Below, one piece after another: positions 1 to 10,819 of a DNA stretch of 64,000 bases. Under the pieces are notes generated by a model that did not search any database, had not been told where the DNA came from, and worked only from the letters and a program-made list of their open reading frames with translations. The stretch's first letter is position 1; each line of letters begins with the position of its first letter. The stretch covers positions 67,417,027 through 67,481,026 of the forward strand of contig CM056378.1 of assembly GCA_029718625.1 (NCBI GenBank), written 5' to 3'. The DNA comes from Synaphobranchus kaupii. Its lineage: Eukaryota; Chordata; Actinopteri; Anguilliformes; Synaphobranchidae. A program made the position numbers and the translations under genes.

Positions 1-282
1 AAAGCCCCAAACTTGGGTTATTTTGCCGTTTTTCTCCTTCCTCTTCCGCTTCTAATAGCCTACATTAAGAATTGATGTTAGCCTCTTTTAAGCTACAAGC
101 CTTTAAGAGATCAGATTTATAAAACGCCAATGTCATGGTTTTAACCCTTTTTCCCTATGCGGTCGTTCTCCTTGGTGGCCACGCGAGGGCGCTGTTCATT
201 GGGTGGATGCTTGCTCCGCCCTGCTTAGATTGCGGAGCTGCTGTTAAGCCCCCACACCTGTGCTTAGTCACCTGGAGAGAGG

Positions 283-290
283 TATATAAG
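283..290 (+). promoter_or_regulatory. TATA-box-like element
   Basis: TATATAAG sits in a GC-richer context after CACCTGGAGAGAGG. The Gypsy LTR at 46.36 kb has a comparable ATATTTAAG box placed after a CACCTG motif. It could be the U3 promoter of the retroelement. No transcript evidence is available. Confidence 0.35.
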
Positions 291-1014
291 CCTACCGTTT
301 TCTTCGTTCGGGGCTTCGACATTAATTGTTAATTGTTATGTACTGTGGTGTATTGTTGTCTGTGAGTTCTCGTACCGTTTTTGGCTACTCGCCTATTGTT
401 AACGTCTCTTAGTTGAGGCAGGGCTTATTTCTTGCTGGCTTGGTGGTTGGTTATCTCGTAGGAGTTTGGGACCGTAAATCTCTGCTCTATTTTTGCCTTT
501 ATTTGTGCGTTTTCTCTGTGTATGGAGTTTTGGGCGATTCTGTTCAGAACAGTAGTTCTGCTCGCCCTTCGGCACATGTCTTCCCATTGGGAGATCAGGC
601 GTTTCGCTTCTACGTAGTTATTAGCTCGTAGAAGTATAGAGTAGCAGTTCTTTGTTCCATTTTCGCCTGTTTGGTTTTCTTACTGAGAGACCTGGCGTTT
701 TGCTTCTACTCAGTTCCGTGTTGCTGTGAGCCAGTAAGTAGCTTCGGTACGTTTATTCCCTGTTGTCTCCTTCTTGTGGACTACGTTCCCCTTTGTTGTG
801 ACTCAGGGTTTTTATTTATATTGAGAAGCTGTCGTGCTATTTTGCGTTGGTCTTTGTTGCAGCTGTCCTCCGTCCTTTTTACCTACGGAACGATTTTGTT
901 TCGGAACTATTGTTCTGTTCGTTTTCCGGGTGTGTTTTCTCCTTGTGTGGAGTTTGGGCTAGGTTGTGGACATGTTTGTGTGACTGCGCGTAGCATGGTA
1001 ATTTCAGCTCTCTG

Positions 1015-1448
1015 TTCCTTCGCTTCGTTACATTCTTTTACTGAGAGGCTAGGGCGGTTGTTCCAATCTAAGTTTGCGTGAGTCTTTTGGATAGTAGTTA
1101 TGGGACGACGGTGCTCCGTCGGCTCACCTGTAAAATGTTTCTCCCTCCTGGGAGATCGGGTGTTTACCGCTTTGCTTTCTGCATTTGACTGCTACTTATT
1201 AAACTAGCCATGGAACGTTAAATCTCGGTTCCATTTCGCCTCGTTATATTTATTTACTGAGAGGCTAAGGCGGTTGTTCCATCTTAAGCTTGCGTTAGTC
1301 TATATGGATCGTAGTTATGGGACGACGGTGTTCCGTCGGCTCACCTGTAAAATGTCTCTCTCTCCTGGGAGATCGGGTGTTTACCGCTTTGCTTTCTGCA
1401 TTTGACTGCGAGCCTATCAATCTCGCCATGGGAACGTTAATCTCTGTT
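1015..1448 (+). repeat. 217-bp tandem duplication inside the LTR-like fragment
   Basis: GTAGTTATGGGACGACGGTG occurs at 1094 and again at 1311, and the surrounding sequence (ACTGAGAGGCTARGGCGG, GGGAGATCGGGTGTTTACCG) repeats with the same 217-bp offset. The two copies differ at scattered positions, so the duplication is not very recent. Confidence 0.85.
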
Positions 1449-1975
1449 CCTGTTCACCTCGTTACATTTCTCCTTATTGAGAGGCAGGGCTTGTATTTGT
1501 GTTTGTGCTTGTGTCAGTCATATAGCCTATAGTTTCGTTTCAGCTGTCCTTTCGTCTTTTGTGCTTGTTTTCCGGGTATGGAGATTTGGGCTTTTCTGTT
1601 CAGAACTTAGTTCTGGTTGCCCTTCGGTGCAATTCGTCTCTTTTTGAGACCGGGCGATTTTGTGGACATGTTTGCTTGTGACTGCGAGCCGTTTAGCCTT
1701 GGAACATTTATTATCTGTTTCTCCTCTCATTAAATCTTATTCTTTATTTGTTTACTGGTTATTTGTTTGTGCCTTTTCGCTACTCGCCCGTTTATTGTGT
1801 CTCGTTACCGAGACAGGGCGTGTATTATGTCTGGCTGTTCAGATTACTGTCCTAGCGCTCTACTTAGCGTTTGACAGTCAGCCGGCTAGTAGCGTCTGTA
1901 GTGTGTTTGTATTTCCTTGTCTTGTCTCCTCCCTTATCTGCGGGTATTCCGCCTTAGTGGCCTAAGGGCTTAATG

Positions 1976-2464
1976 GATCCCCTTGCTGCATTTGGCTCCT
2001 CCCATCTCACACGTCACGCCCCATTACAGCCAATTCCCCAAACATATCTGATTCATGGTTAGTCACTTTAAAAAAACAAAAAAACAATAGCCTCCGAATG
2101 TGGCTCTAGTCTACGCTACTCTGCTGATAATGTAGCTTACTGCAAACACTTTTAATTATTATAATAATAATAATAACAAGAAGAATACTCTCTGGTATGT
2201 ACTTTCTTAGTAGTATCTATTGTTTTCTTTGTGGCTAAGATTCCTGGGAAATATGCGTTGTCCAATTAAGCTTGTTAGCCAACGTTACTGTTGCCAGAGA
2301 AACGTTCTAGTCAGGAAGCAGATACAAGCTAGGCTACTACGAAGTGAATCAACATGCCTTATAGCCTACATTCATTGCACTACAGAAAACTAAACTAAAC
2401 CTAGCTGTCCGGTAGCAAAACATTTCCCGTAGGTAACGTTCTACACTTCCGGAAAAAAAACTGT
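1976..2464. other. Non-coding interval with A-rich tract and (ATA)n
   Basis: No gene was recognised. It includes an A-rich tract near 2070-2087 and a short ATA microsatellite at about 2156-2176. The remainder looks like unique AT-rich sequence. Confidence 0.6.
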
Positions 2465-2662
2465 GCTCATGAACTCACTAGCTCGCTCGCTAGCTTGTAG
2501 CCCACACATGGAAGGTTGGAGTTACGCATCCGGCAATCCAGTGTTGAATATCCTAACTCTGCTATGCTTATGAATTCACTAGCTCGCTCGCTAGCTCGTA
2601 GCCCACACATGGAAGGTTGGAGTTATGCATCCGGCAATCCAGTATTGAATAGCCTAACGTTA
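2465..2662 (+). repeat. 101-bp tandem duplication
   Basis: The unit beginning GCTCATGAACTCAC at 2465 is repeated from 2566 as GCTTATGAATTCAC, about 95 percent identical by eye. Each copy contains the palindromic-looking AGCTCGCTCGCTAGCT. There is no coding signal. Confidence 0.9.
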
Positions 2663-2728
2663 AATGTATTTCATAGAATACTAATAGCCCTATTTTAAAA
2701 CTGTATTTCCATATTTTACTGATGCAAA

Positions 2729-2770
2729 CTATTTAGGCTGTACTAGCTATTTAGGCTGTACTAGCTATTA
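2729..2770 (+). repeat. 18-bp tandem repeat
   Basis: CTATTTAGGCTGTACTAG is present twice head to tail at 2729 and 2747, followed by a partial third copy. Confidence 0.85.
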
Positions 2771-2857
2771 GAAAAATTACTACACTATAGGGCATGTTTG
2801 AACAATTGTCTGCATCCACTGCTTTGGGTCTATGAAAAGCACAGAATGAATAAAATG

Positions 2858-2912
2858 TATTATTATCATTATTATAATTATTATTATTATGTATTTATTG
2901 ATTTATTTATTT
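2858..2912. repeat. (ATT)n-like simple repeat
   Basis: Interrupted ATT/TTA trinucleotide microsatellite followed by TTTAT repeats. Confidence 0.85.
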
Positions 2913-3209
2913 GGATTTCTATCAGAGCATAGATATCATTGTGTTCACAAAATCCTGTTTGCAAATATCATAAATACTATTATGTTAAGAAAATTGGTAC
3001 TATTACTTATTTGCCACCATCTGACCCACAAACATGTCTGGATACATTTGTAAAAATGCTATATGTACGCTATTTTCTAGGTAAAAATATTACTAATTTT
3101 TATCTGCATTTATTTATTCATCACCCCTTTCTCTATTGTACATGATGTTTCTTCATATAAATGTCTGTTTGTAAAGAATTCTGTAGCAGCAATTAACATT
3201 TTAAAACCT

Positions 3210-3567
3210 GTACATTTTCTAAAGTAAACTTGCCAACAAAGTACACCCATATCCTTTCTGGAGTGTAATTATTCATCAACTGTTAAAAACATTCATTGCA
3301 ATCAATGTTGTTCCATGAGGCACAATCTCTTCACATGCAAAGATGAAGAAACACAGGGCCAAGTTGCATTAAATAATTTGGGAAAGTTTGGATAGCATTG
3401 CTTTGGAATAGAGCTAGTTTATTTAGTGTGAGCTACGATAGGCAATATTGTTAGTTGTAACTTGGCCACATTTTGATATCAAGACTTTGAAAGGCAGGCC
3501 TAGTTTTTGCAAGTTGGAATTAAGAACTTATAGACAGCGCTATGTAGGCTATGCATGAGTAACTTGG
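3210..3567 (+). repeat. Dispersed repeat, copy 1 (partner 25998-26384)
   Basis: Shared blocks include ATCCTTTCTGGAGTGTAATT, CAGGGCCAAGTTGCAT, TAGCATTGCTTTGGAATAGA and GGCAGGCCTAG, in the same order and orientation at 25998-26384. The copies are diverged with small indels, suggesting an old interspersed element. No ORF is conserved between copies and no terminal repeats are obvious. Confidence 0.85.
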
Positions 3568-4338
3568 TTTTTTTTTTTAAGTCGTAGACGTTTTTGATCT
3601 GATGTAGTATACCGTGTAAACCATTTGTCACACTGTAGCAAGCCACCCAATGGACCGAGCAAGCTAATACTATCATCGTTCATAGCTATAATGTATGCAT
3701 ACTGTAATGTGCGTGGGTGCACTCTTTCTCCTGGGAAGTTTTTTAATTGTACTTTTAATGTGTGAACCAAACAATGTATTTGCTTGAAGTAACATTATAA
3801 AAAAGCACGTGGACCATGTTTTGTGCTTTTGATCTTTTGTTTAACAAACATAAGACTGAACATCACTTTCTGTTACTGTGATAAACACACGCTTTCATAA
3901 TTTTGAATACTATTCATTGCCTGTCATCTTTAAGCATCTTTCTGTAAAATATATTAATTCATTAATAAATAAAATGAAGTCACACTTTTATATTTCATTG
4001 CCAGCACCCCCTACTTAGAACGTCTTCCTGCGCTCCTGCATTTTAGTGTATATTTTCCAAATGTATTCTCTTCCTTTAAACCACAAACCCCCTGCATGCC
4101 CCTATACCTCCCATTGCAATGCCAGCAGGTCATCAGAGACTTCTCTACATATATAAATTATTCTTAATTGTAAAAAAACCTTCTAGACCAATGAAAAACA
4201 TACACTAAAACTGAAATAATATTTAAAAAACTCCAGAAAGCAATCTCTCCTTTTAACTCCCAAGCTGTAGCTGTCCCAAGCAGTATTTAATGCAGTACAG
4301 GCAGAGATCCATAGGGGGAGCTATGAGGCTGTGCTTAC
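3568..4338. other. AT-rich interval, no gene recognised
   Basis: Unique-looking AT-rich sequence. If the receptor-like gene to the right is real, this is its downstream intron on the minus strand. I could not identify a transmembrane or SEFIR exon here. Confidence 0.5.
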
Positions 4339-4405
4339 CTTGTTCCATTCCTGTCACTTGAAAGGAAAATGTTTTCCTGATAGCGTCTACAACATCAGCG
4401 GCAAG
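4339..4405 (-). CDS. Exon of IL-17 receptor-like gene (third recognised exon)
   Basis: On the minus strand the exon opens after a pyrimidine-rich tract ending TTAAAG and closes at AACAAG followed by the donor GTAAGC. It encodes 22 codons plus one base, including AADVVDAIRKTFSFQVTG. Joined to the preceding exon in phase 0 it reads LKPETSYSCE then LAADVVDAIRK. This aligns in spacing with the last strands of the membrane-proximal fibronectin-III-like domain of IL17RD, an integral-membrane cytokine receptor family member. The downstream transmembrane and SEFIR exons were not found, so the gene is partial or continues outside recognisable sequence. Family assignment is from recalled motif spacing, not a search. 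Confidence 0.5.
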
Positions 4406-4698
4406 CTTTAACAAAAAACAAGTGGAAAATACTGTAACAGGGTACATACACGAACAACCACATACAAGCACTGTGGTTACAGCACAAACACGTGGGTACT
4501 ATTTAACTAGATTTCCCTCCTCAGCATTGATCCCCTGGCTAGATCAATGGCATTCACTCTCTCTAGCAGTTACACAGAAATCAAGTCACTTTTCTTATCC
4601 ACCGAGAGTGTCATTTCCTCTTTCAGGCGTCTCAACCTCCATCCCTCCCCATGTCAAAATGAAGAGCAAACAAACCCAATAATGAACCCAACACCCAC

Positions 4699-4773
4699 CT
4701 CACATGAATAGCTGGTTTCTGGTTTGAGTCGAAGCAGTTGGTAACTGTGGTGGGTCTTGTTGCCTGTGGGATT
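4699..4773 (-). CDS. Exon of IL-17 receptor-like gene (second recognised exon)
   Basis: A 75-bp minus-strand exon with acceptor TTTACTTTCTCAG and donor GAG followed by GTGGGT. It is open in phase 0 at both ends and encodes 25 residues beginning NPTGNKTHH and ending KPETSYSCE. An NKT sequon and a cysteine near the end suit an extracellular domain. The phase matches both neighbouring exons. The strong splice sites and joined frame argue for a real, or formerly real, host gene rather than chance. Receptor identity is an inference. Confidence 0.5.
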
Positions 4774-5942
4774 CTGAGAAAGTAAACAGGAGGAACTTAG
4801 CATAAGAGTAAAAAATAAATACTTATTTTTATTGAATACTTAAGATGAGTATATTTAAATTAAAAAAAAATGTTTTAAGCACATATCTATTTGTTTTTTT
4901 TCTCTTGGATTGTACGGCAAATACACACTTGGTAACAACAAAATCATGAGTAATTTCACTTACTGTCAAGACAAAATGATTACTTTATTTAGCCAACATA
5001 AAATGGTAAGTTTCCACAATGTATTTATTTCAATAAATTTGTTTGTTCACATGTTCACTTGCGAAACCTGTGAGGGGTGGCTTCGCATAGTTCAGTTTGG
5101 ACCTGATCCACAGAAAAGGTACCCACCATGAAAGCAGGTTAAAACATTAGAGTTCAACTGGAAATGGACTGCACTAAAAGGAAACAAAACTATGTGTGCC
5201 TTGTGAAGATGTAGATGTTACCACAGGTGATCCCTCATCTGAAACAAATCACCATTTACTTTTAAAGTAATCAGTCTGAAAGTGCATTTAGAAAAAGTAC
5301 ACTGAAATCTTGCAGAGCCTTCTGTTGCAGTTACTTACTATTGGTTTTCTATATAGTTGGCATCATTTACAGGTGGTAGCTGGTAAAAAAAAAAGCAAGA
5401 CATTTGCTTTGGACTTTTGGTGTACAGCTGCATGTTGCTTCCCCTTACAAGCCAACAGTGTTAGCACAGAAAAAATGTTTCATGATGAAAGTCCATGAGA
5501 AATGCATGTATATTGGAATATTGCAATTAAGTGTAATGTGACTATCACACTTAATGTGAATAGTGCAATATTTAAATATACCTGCACTTTCCCATGGATT
5601 TTCATCATGAACTTGCCAAAAGTGTTTTATGTCTATGGTTTTATGTGTTATTATTATGTTGTATATTTGGTGACAGTTAAGTGAGAAAAGAGCTCTGAGT
5701 AGACAAAAGACCACATGCAAAAAAAATTTAATACAAGTTCTTATAGTACTTGATATTTTGTGAAAAATACTGACACTGGACTGGTATTGATGTAGTTGAT
5801 ATTTAAGTGTGCATCTGCCAAGTTCGAGTTCGCTCACAGTTATCCCAGAAATCTAAGCAGGTCAGGAGTTGAAATGGAAACCCTTTCCAATGGCACAAAT
5901 ATTAGAAATACACACTTTCCCCCAGGAGTCTAGTATACGTAC

Positions 5943-6088
5943 TACTTTAATTGTTGTGTAATTGCGCAACCCCCCTCCATAGCACCATGAAAAGTACTGG
6001 TTGATTCCTAGATTTGGTGGTGCAAGATTGAAGGTCACAATAACGCCAAGTCCAACTTGCTCCACTTGAATATCATTTGGATACCAGT
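5943..6088 (-). CDS. Exon of IL-17 receptor-like gene (first recognised exon)
   Basis: The acceptor is TTCTCTTTTTATAG and the donor is GTACGT (a GTAGTA donor three bases earlier is also possible). The exon encodes about 48 residues with WYPNDIQVEQVG, VTFNLAPPNLGI and QYFSWCYGGG. The pattern W-x-P-x-x-I-x-V-x-Q-x-G, then V-x-F-x-x-APxNxG, matches the start of the second fibronectin-III-like domain of IL17RD as I recall it. The acceptor needs an upstream exon ending in phase 1, which I could not place with confidence. These exons lie in the least transposon-dense part of the window. Confidence 0.55.
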
Positions 6089-6289
6089 CTATAAAAAGAG
6101 AAGAAAAATATTCAAAACAGTTAATGTAAAACACAGAAGCAGATCCCAAGCAAGCAACACTTTCAAACATACTTACTGTATATTAGTTGCCTATGTTACA
6201 CACTGGACACAGGGGGCGCCACATTGACCAAATGGTCTAAAATGATTGATGAATGGCCAAGTACCTGTGGGTGGAAGGAAGCTTAACAG
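6089..6289. other. Putative intron sequence
   Basis: Unique-looking sequence upstream of the receptor-like exon; it contains the acceptor-side pyrimidine tract of that exon at its left end and nothing else recognised. Confidence 0.4.
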
Positions 6290-6720
6290 ACCCAGGGTTT
6301 CTTTGCGTTAGCTGGCTTGACAAAACCTAACCAGCGCAATCTGTCATAACAAAGCCTGTGTTCACTTAACTAGTTGTTAACGACCTTCGTAGTACCGGTT
6401 ATACCGGGGAGGTATACTACAAAGCAGGATTACTTAGTTCGCTGGATAACTGCATTGAGTAAAACCCGGAACAATCCCAAATCTGGAACACGGACAAGTA
6501 AAAAGAGCTGTTCCCGGTTTTACTCAGTGCATTTATCCAGCCAACTAAGTAATCCTGCTTCATAGTATCCCCCTCTGATTGCTGTGGTTAGGTTTTGTCA
6601 AGCCAGCTAACGCAAACAAAGTTGGCTTTGTTAAGTTTCCTTCGTAGTATGCCCACCAGGATTATGGAGTTAGCTGGATAACTACACTGAGTAAAACCCG
6701 GAACCCTCCCAAATCTGGAC
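6290..6720. repeat. Foldback MITE with long imperfect inverted arms
   Basis: The left arm (about 6296-6480) contains GCGTTAGCTGGCTTGACAAA and TACTACAAAGCAGGATTACT. The right arm (about 6510-6650) carries their reverse complements. A third, direct partial copy (TTAGCTGGATAACT to CCCAAATCTGGA) follows at 6669-6720. There is no coding capacity. The arrangement suggests a non-autonomous DNA transposon that partly duplicated or inserted near itself, within the presumptive receptor-gene intron. Confidence 0.75.
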
Positions 6721-8150
6721 TTAAACACCCCTGTCCCCCTCCACTCAAAAATGTATTTTTTAATGGTTAACTCTTGGAAGCATGACTTTAACTATTGTCA
6801 CACCCTGGCGTACGGGTGAGGGTAGTGTTGCCCACAAGGCTTCTTCTAATGCTTAAAAATGGCAATGACTCAATAGCACATGAAGTGCAGTGGTGAAAAA
6901 GTGCTAATATGTACAGTGATGACAAACAAAACAACAAAGAATATATATACTGTATATATAGCCAATACAGGAGCTTTATTGATCTGCTTCCTTCACCTGC
7001 TTCCTTCGCCTACTTCCTTCATGCCTGGATCCCACTCTACCCAGAACAGTTTTACTCCCCCCTTGTCTAGGTGAAACCCCTCCCACTGGAAACTCCCATC
7101 AGATTTGGACAGGGGGGGAAATACAAAAAAATGGTACAATTTAAACATTACCACAAATTAATTATAATAACAATTAAGTATTCATTTGTAATAATTACCG
7201 CCGGACATTTCTTGCTGGAACAATCAACCATATTGCTGAATTACAACAGTATTTGTGGTAATATTATGGTTTCAACCATTGTCAGCGCACCACGCATGCG
7301 CAAATTCCGACAGGCACAATAAAGACACCCTATCAACCTGTCCTCGGGTCCTTTTCTCCCAAACCTGGAAGCGTCAACAACTCAGATCTATTTCGACCTC
7401 ACTCAGACCATCACCACGGTCTTACCCTGAATGTTGCCATCCTTCTACCTATCCTCGAGACCATATATCAACAAAGTCATGTAAGTGACCTTAGGAGGCT
7501 TGGCTCACCGCTATGAAACATCCGGGTGAACATGCCTCCTCCTCTTTGCCTTACTCGCCTCATCTGAGACCTGTTGGTAAGAAGTGTTTGTGTGAAACTC
7601 CACTGTCGGTAATCCGTCACTTTAGTGCAGTTCCTTGCGTCCCTGAGGATTGTAAGTGGTTTTTTCCCATTCTAAGTTCACGCTTTCGTTTAAACTAAAG
7701 TTAAGTTGTTTGCGTAACCTCTTATTTTTTGTTTCATTTTGCGACAGGCGCTAAACTTTTTCTTTACTATAGCTTTTCAGCTTCCGGTAAGTAGCCACTG
7801 TTCTCCCCATTAAACCCACTGTTTGCAGTGGGAGGGGTTTTGATTATCTCCCCTCGTGCATTCACGCACAATGAGTGGGAGAATTGGAACTAATTTCTTT
7901 ACTTTCAGACAAATTTTTTTGTTTTGGTGAATAATATTAATTTTTCACTAAAATCACGTCCACGCAGCTTGAAATGGCTTAAATGAAACAAGACAGGTGT
8001 ACCATTTACAATACAAACTTAGATTTGTTTATTTTCACAATTTAAGTCAAATTAAAGTGCCACAAATGCAAAGAAACTTTGGAAAAAATACATTTTTAAT
8101 TGTTTTTTTTTATTTTGCAGAGAGCTACATATAATATATAATATATATAC
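6721..8150. other. Interval without recognised gene
   Basis: It contains a TA-rich simple stretch at 6936-6962, a tandem CTTCCTTC motif near 6986-7020, and a short stem AACCCACTG/CAGTGGG near 7813-7840. There is a donor-like CATGTAAGTG near 7484, without an accompanying convincing reading frame. I assign no gene. Confidence 0.5.
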
Positions 8151-8304
8151 ATTTCCTGGATCATAAACTCCATGTCCACACGTTTTGGAAAATCTGAGGA
8201 TGATATGCAGAACTACTGAAGGTCTATGATGCAAAATATAGCAGTGTACCCTGTTGTCCATTAGTGTCTCCAAATCTATCGAAATGGATAAATTGTGCAC
8301 TGCT
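8151..8304 (-). CDS. Candidate additional exon (weak)
   Basis: A minus-strand 154-bp segment has a T-rich acceptor ending ATTTAG and a GTATAT donor, and is open for 51 codons (contains SVVLHIILRFSKTCGHG). It lies upstream of the receptor-like exons on the same strand. However, it ends in phase 0 whereas the exon at 6088 requires phase 1, so it cannot splice directly to it. It may be another exon of that gene or a chance ORF in AT-rich DNA. Confidence 0.2.
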
Positions 8305-9007
8305 CTAAATAAAAAAAAAAAGATATATTTAACTACAAATCAACAGTATTGGCTCATAAAACTCACACTTGCATAATTTTCAAGTGGGAATTGCTATATT
8401 TTCATCAGTATAGGGGGGTAGATATCTATGGGTCCAAAACTCCTATGCAAAACATGTCATAAAATGAATAAAATTATTAATTATTGTATTATAAAGCATT
8501 TTATAATACATTTGCTCCTTCTGATGGCTTAAGATAAAAAAACATTGATATCACAGTGTTACACACACCTAAATATGTCGCCTAATCATTCACTCTTGTA
8601 CCTCATAAAAATATCACTTGTCCTCCCTGTACTCTACAGTATGTATACTTTTGTCCTGGGATTGCATTTTTCTGTATTTTTTTTAATTTATTTTCCTATT
8701 CATAATGACTCCAAGGAAATATTTACCTTAGTCTACCACATATCAGCGCACAGTAAATTGGAATGAGCATTTGTCATGCCCTAAGAGACAAGCCATAGCC
8801 TATATTATGTACGATAACATGAACATAAAATAGTATTCTACCATCTGCAAAATGCTGCCAAATATTCTATCATCAATGAACATCAGTAGCCTACATCAAA
8901 AATACATTTAACGATTGCACTACAGTATGTGAAATGCATTCAAAATGCGAAAATAACAATAGGGCTATCAAACATATTGGAAAGACAGTGCTCGAGTGGA
9001 AACATGA
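8305..9007. other. AT-rich interval, no gene recognised
   Basis: AT-rich DNA with an A-tract near 8310-8320 and scattered short ORFs that lack any recognisable motif. Confidence 0.5.
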
Positions 9008-9352
9008 ACGTACATATGTAGCCAGCGAGACAAACTGTATTTTAGATGCAAAAATACTTACATATCGGAAAAGGGAAACTCCCCTCCGTAATGCGTATTC
9101 TGTAGAGCTTGCGTAATACTAGACCGTTAAAACGAAAACTGCCGTTACGCTAGGCTGTAGTAAATTGATGAAAGCACCAAAAAAGACGTGACATATACCG
9201 TTGCTGAGGTTATAATGTACTCTATAGGATAAAAAAGCGGACAATTAAACCAGAATGAACTGTAATGAATGAGACAGGCTTACAGGGCATGGGGGTATTA
9301 CTTGTCGACGTTTCAGATAGTGTAATAGCGGTATAAAGTGTTGTATATTTCC
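9008..9352 (-). repeat. Dispersed repeat D, copy 1 (inverted partner 49853-50198)
   Basis: GTCTGAAACG-type, CAGAATGAACTGTAATGAATGAGA and AAAATACTTAC blocks recur as reverse complement at 49853-50198, inside the broken Gypsy element. Identity stops abruptly at TATATTTC on one side, which marks a boundary. No coding signal. Confidence 0.85.
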
Positions 9353-9477
9353 CACCGGCAGGACCTTCTACGCAAAATTTGTTTGATTATACAATGAAGC
9401 ACTGTCAAACATCAATTCTATGATACTGTTCTCACAGCAGACAGATCAAAGGCAATGCATTTCGGCTAGGGAATTTC

Positions 9478-9668
9478 AAGCTTCATGCGAAGTTCATCTT
9501 ACGTACATTCTAACATTGATTAATATATTGGGTTCTTTTGCCTTAACGATTACACTAAATACACTGAAGCTGTCAGGTTGGGAACCTATAGCATATTTTG
9601 CCTTGTTTTAAATTGTCCTGCTTATGGAAATATGACCAACGTGTTTTTACTGGTAGCTTAATGTCTTA
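9478..9668 (-). repeat. Dispersed repeat E, copy 1 (inverted partner 43830-44020)
   Basis: GAAGCTGTCAGGTTGGGAAC, TGTCCTGCTTATGGAAATAT and CTGGTAGC are found as reverse complement at 43830-44020. It is adjacent to modules D and F, so the 9.0-10.0 kb stretch may be one composite element whose pieces were scattered. Confidence 0.8.
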
Positions 9669-9744
9669 AAACAAGCCCATATTCCTGCAATTCCAGGGAC
9701 AAGATTCTATTCCGGGAGAGAAAATGTTTTATTTTTGGGAAAAA

Positions 9745-9945
9745 TATTAAACCCATTTCACAATGTAATCTTCATATTTTAATGCATGTTTTGTTTGTGT
9801 GCGTCCCTGTGTGTGTAACTGACAGGAGGGTATACACGCGTTGTGTACGCACCTATGTAGACGCATATTACTATCTTCATATTGCGCTGTTCAAAAAACA
9901 TTGAAACAACTGCGACATGACTTTAAACCAGGCTTGTTGCCATCA
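9745..9945 (+). repeat. Dispersed repeat F, copy 1 (arm of the 42.3-43.0 kb foldback)
   Basis: CACAATGTAATCTTCATATT, TATGTAGACGCATATTA and CAACTGCGACATGACTT recur at 42405-42545 in direct orientation, and as reverse complement at 42763-42920. Here only one arm is present. Confidence 0.8.
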
Positions 9946-10151
9946 TGGAATGAAACGCATTGTTATTTAGCCAGCCTGCGTCAGGGAAAGGGTGGGGGCC
10001 GTTGCCAATTTGCATATTCATAGATTCTTGCATTGTCAATGAGGGTAAAGGTGTAGAGATGCTACTAAGTCATTTTCAGTAGTTTATTGACCATTTTTTG
10101 GTGGAAAAACCATATTAAACAAATTATTATTCAATATAGCATTTTTTTAAG

Positions 10152-10221
10152 GGAGGGGATCTTTAAAGAGTAAGTACACAATGTGTGGAGGGGATGTTTA
10201 AAGAGTAAGTACACACTCACT
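10152..10221 (+). repeat. 35-bp tandem duplication covering the MITE end
   Basis: GGAGGGGAT followed by TTTAAAGAGTAAGTACACA is present at 10152 and again at 10187, so the 5' terminal inverted repeat of the adjoining element is duplicated. Confidence 0.85.
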
Positions 10222-10819
10222 GTCTCTGCCTACTACATAATTTTGAAGTGAGGGAGAAGGGTGGGGGTGGAGGAGCTGTGTCCATTGTCATTTGCATAAA
10301 TGAACGTACATTGTACAAATGATATCATATAACTCGGATCAAACTGTCAAACTAGACGTTGCACATCAAATATGAATCAAGATGCAGCAACTGCACGGCC
10401 TATTTCTCACCTCAAATATTTTCAGAAACATATTTTAGTGGACTATTTAGGTGGAATAAGAGAGTTGAACAGGGCGCCATGTTGTTCCGGTTTAAAAACG
10501 AAAAAACATAGTGGGTCTAACCAATCAGGTGCCGGCTGTTTCCTTTGTGGGCGACAACAAGTATCCATATGACATCGAGGTACCTCCAAAGAGGTACTCT
10601 GACATCACGATTGGGGCGGGGGCAGTGTGGGGAGCAGAAAGAAAATTTCAACCGTTAGGGGCAGCACAAAGAAGCTTTTCTACCAGTTTCTTATGATAAA
10701 CAATATTATTTCAGAATTGTTGAAATAACAGAATGCATGAATAACTTTCATTATAAGGTAGGCATACAAACAAATTTACAGCAAAAAAAAAAGTGATCTA
10801 GGGTGTACTTACCCTTTAA
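10198..10819. mobile_element. TTAA-flanked MITE (Kolobok- or piggyBac-like)
   Basis: The left end is TTAA then AGAGTAAGTACAC. The right end is GTGTACTTACCCT then TTAA, giving 13-bp terminal inverted repeats with one mismatch. The target-site type is TTAA. There is no transposase ORF, so it is non-autonomous, 622 bp including the flanking TTAA. A 5'-truncated copy lies at 51519-52050. A 60-residue ORF (near 10511-10696) is shared by both copies, but the differences change amino acids, so coding is not supported. Confidence 0.75.

Larger units (their letters stand above)
1..1975 (+). mobile_element. T-rich LTR/leader-like retroelement fragment
   Basis: A long T- and GT-rich stretch without a sustained ORF. 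It carries a TATA-like box near 283, and repeated phrases such as GGGAGATCGGG and ACTGAGAGGCTAGGGCGG. Its base composition and style resemble the LTR/leader of the Ty3/Gypsy element at 46.2-47.0 kb. About 330 bp (550-880) recurs in inverted orientation at the right edge of the window (63655-64000). No gag or pol follows, so it is an LTR, leader or solo fragment by inference. The left boundary may lie outside the window. Class assignment is moderate; repeat status is secure. Confidence 0.5.

Noticed and set aside
671..1081. 136-codon ORF and its relative at 63607-63894
   Set aside because: Both fall in T-rich LTR/leader repeats; composition gives F, L, C-rich translations without domain motifs.
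5310..5498. ORF with signal-peptide-like start (LLLQLLTIGFLYSW)
   Set aside because: No splice context, short, AT-rich and antisense to the receptor-like exons; likely chance.
10511..10696. Conserved small protein shared with 51678-51920
   Set aside because: Both ORFs lie in copies of one MITE. Differences between them are mostly amino-acid changing, so there is no sign of coding constraint.
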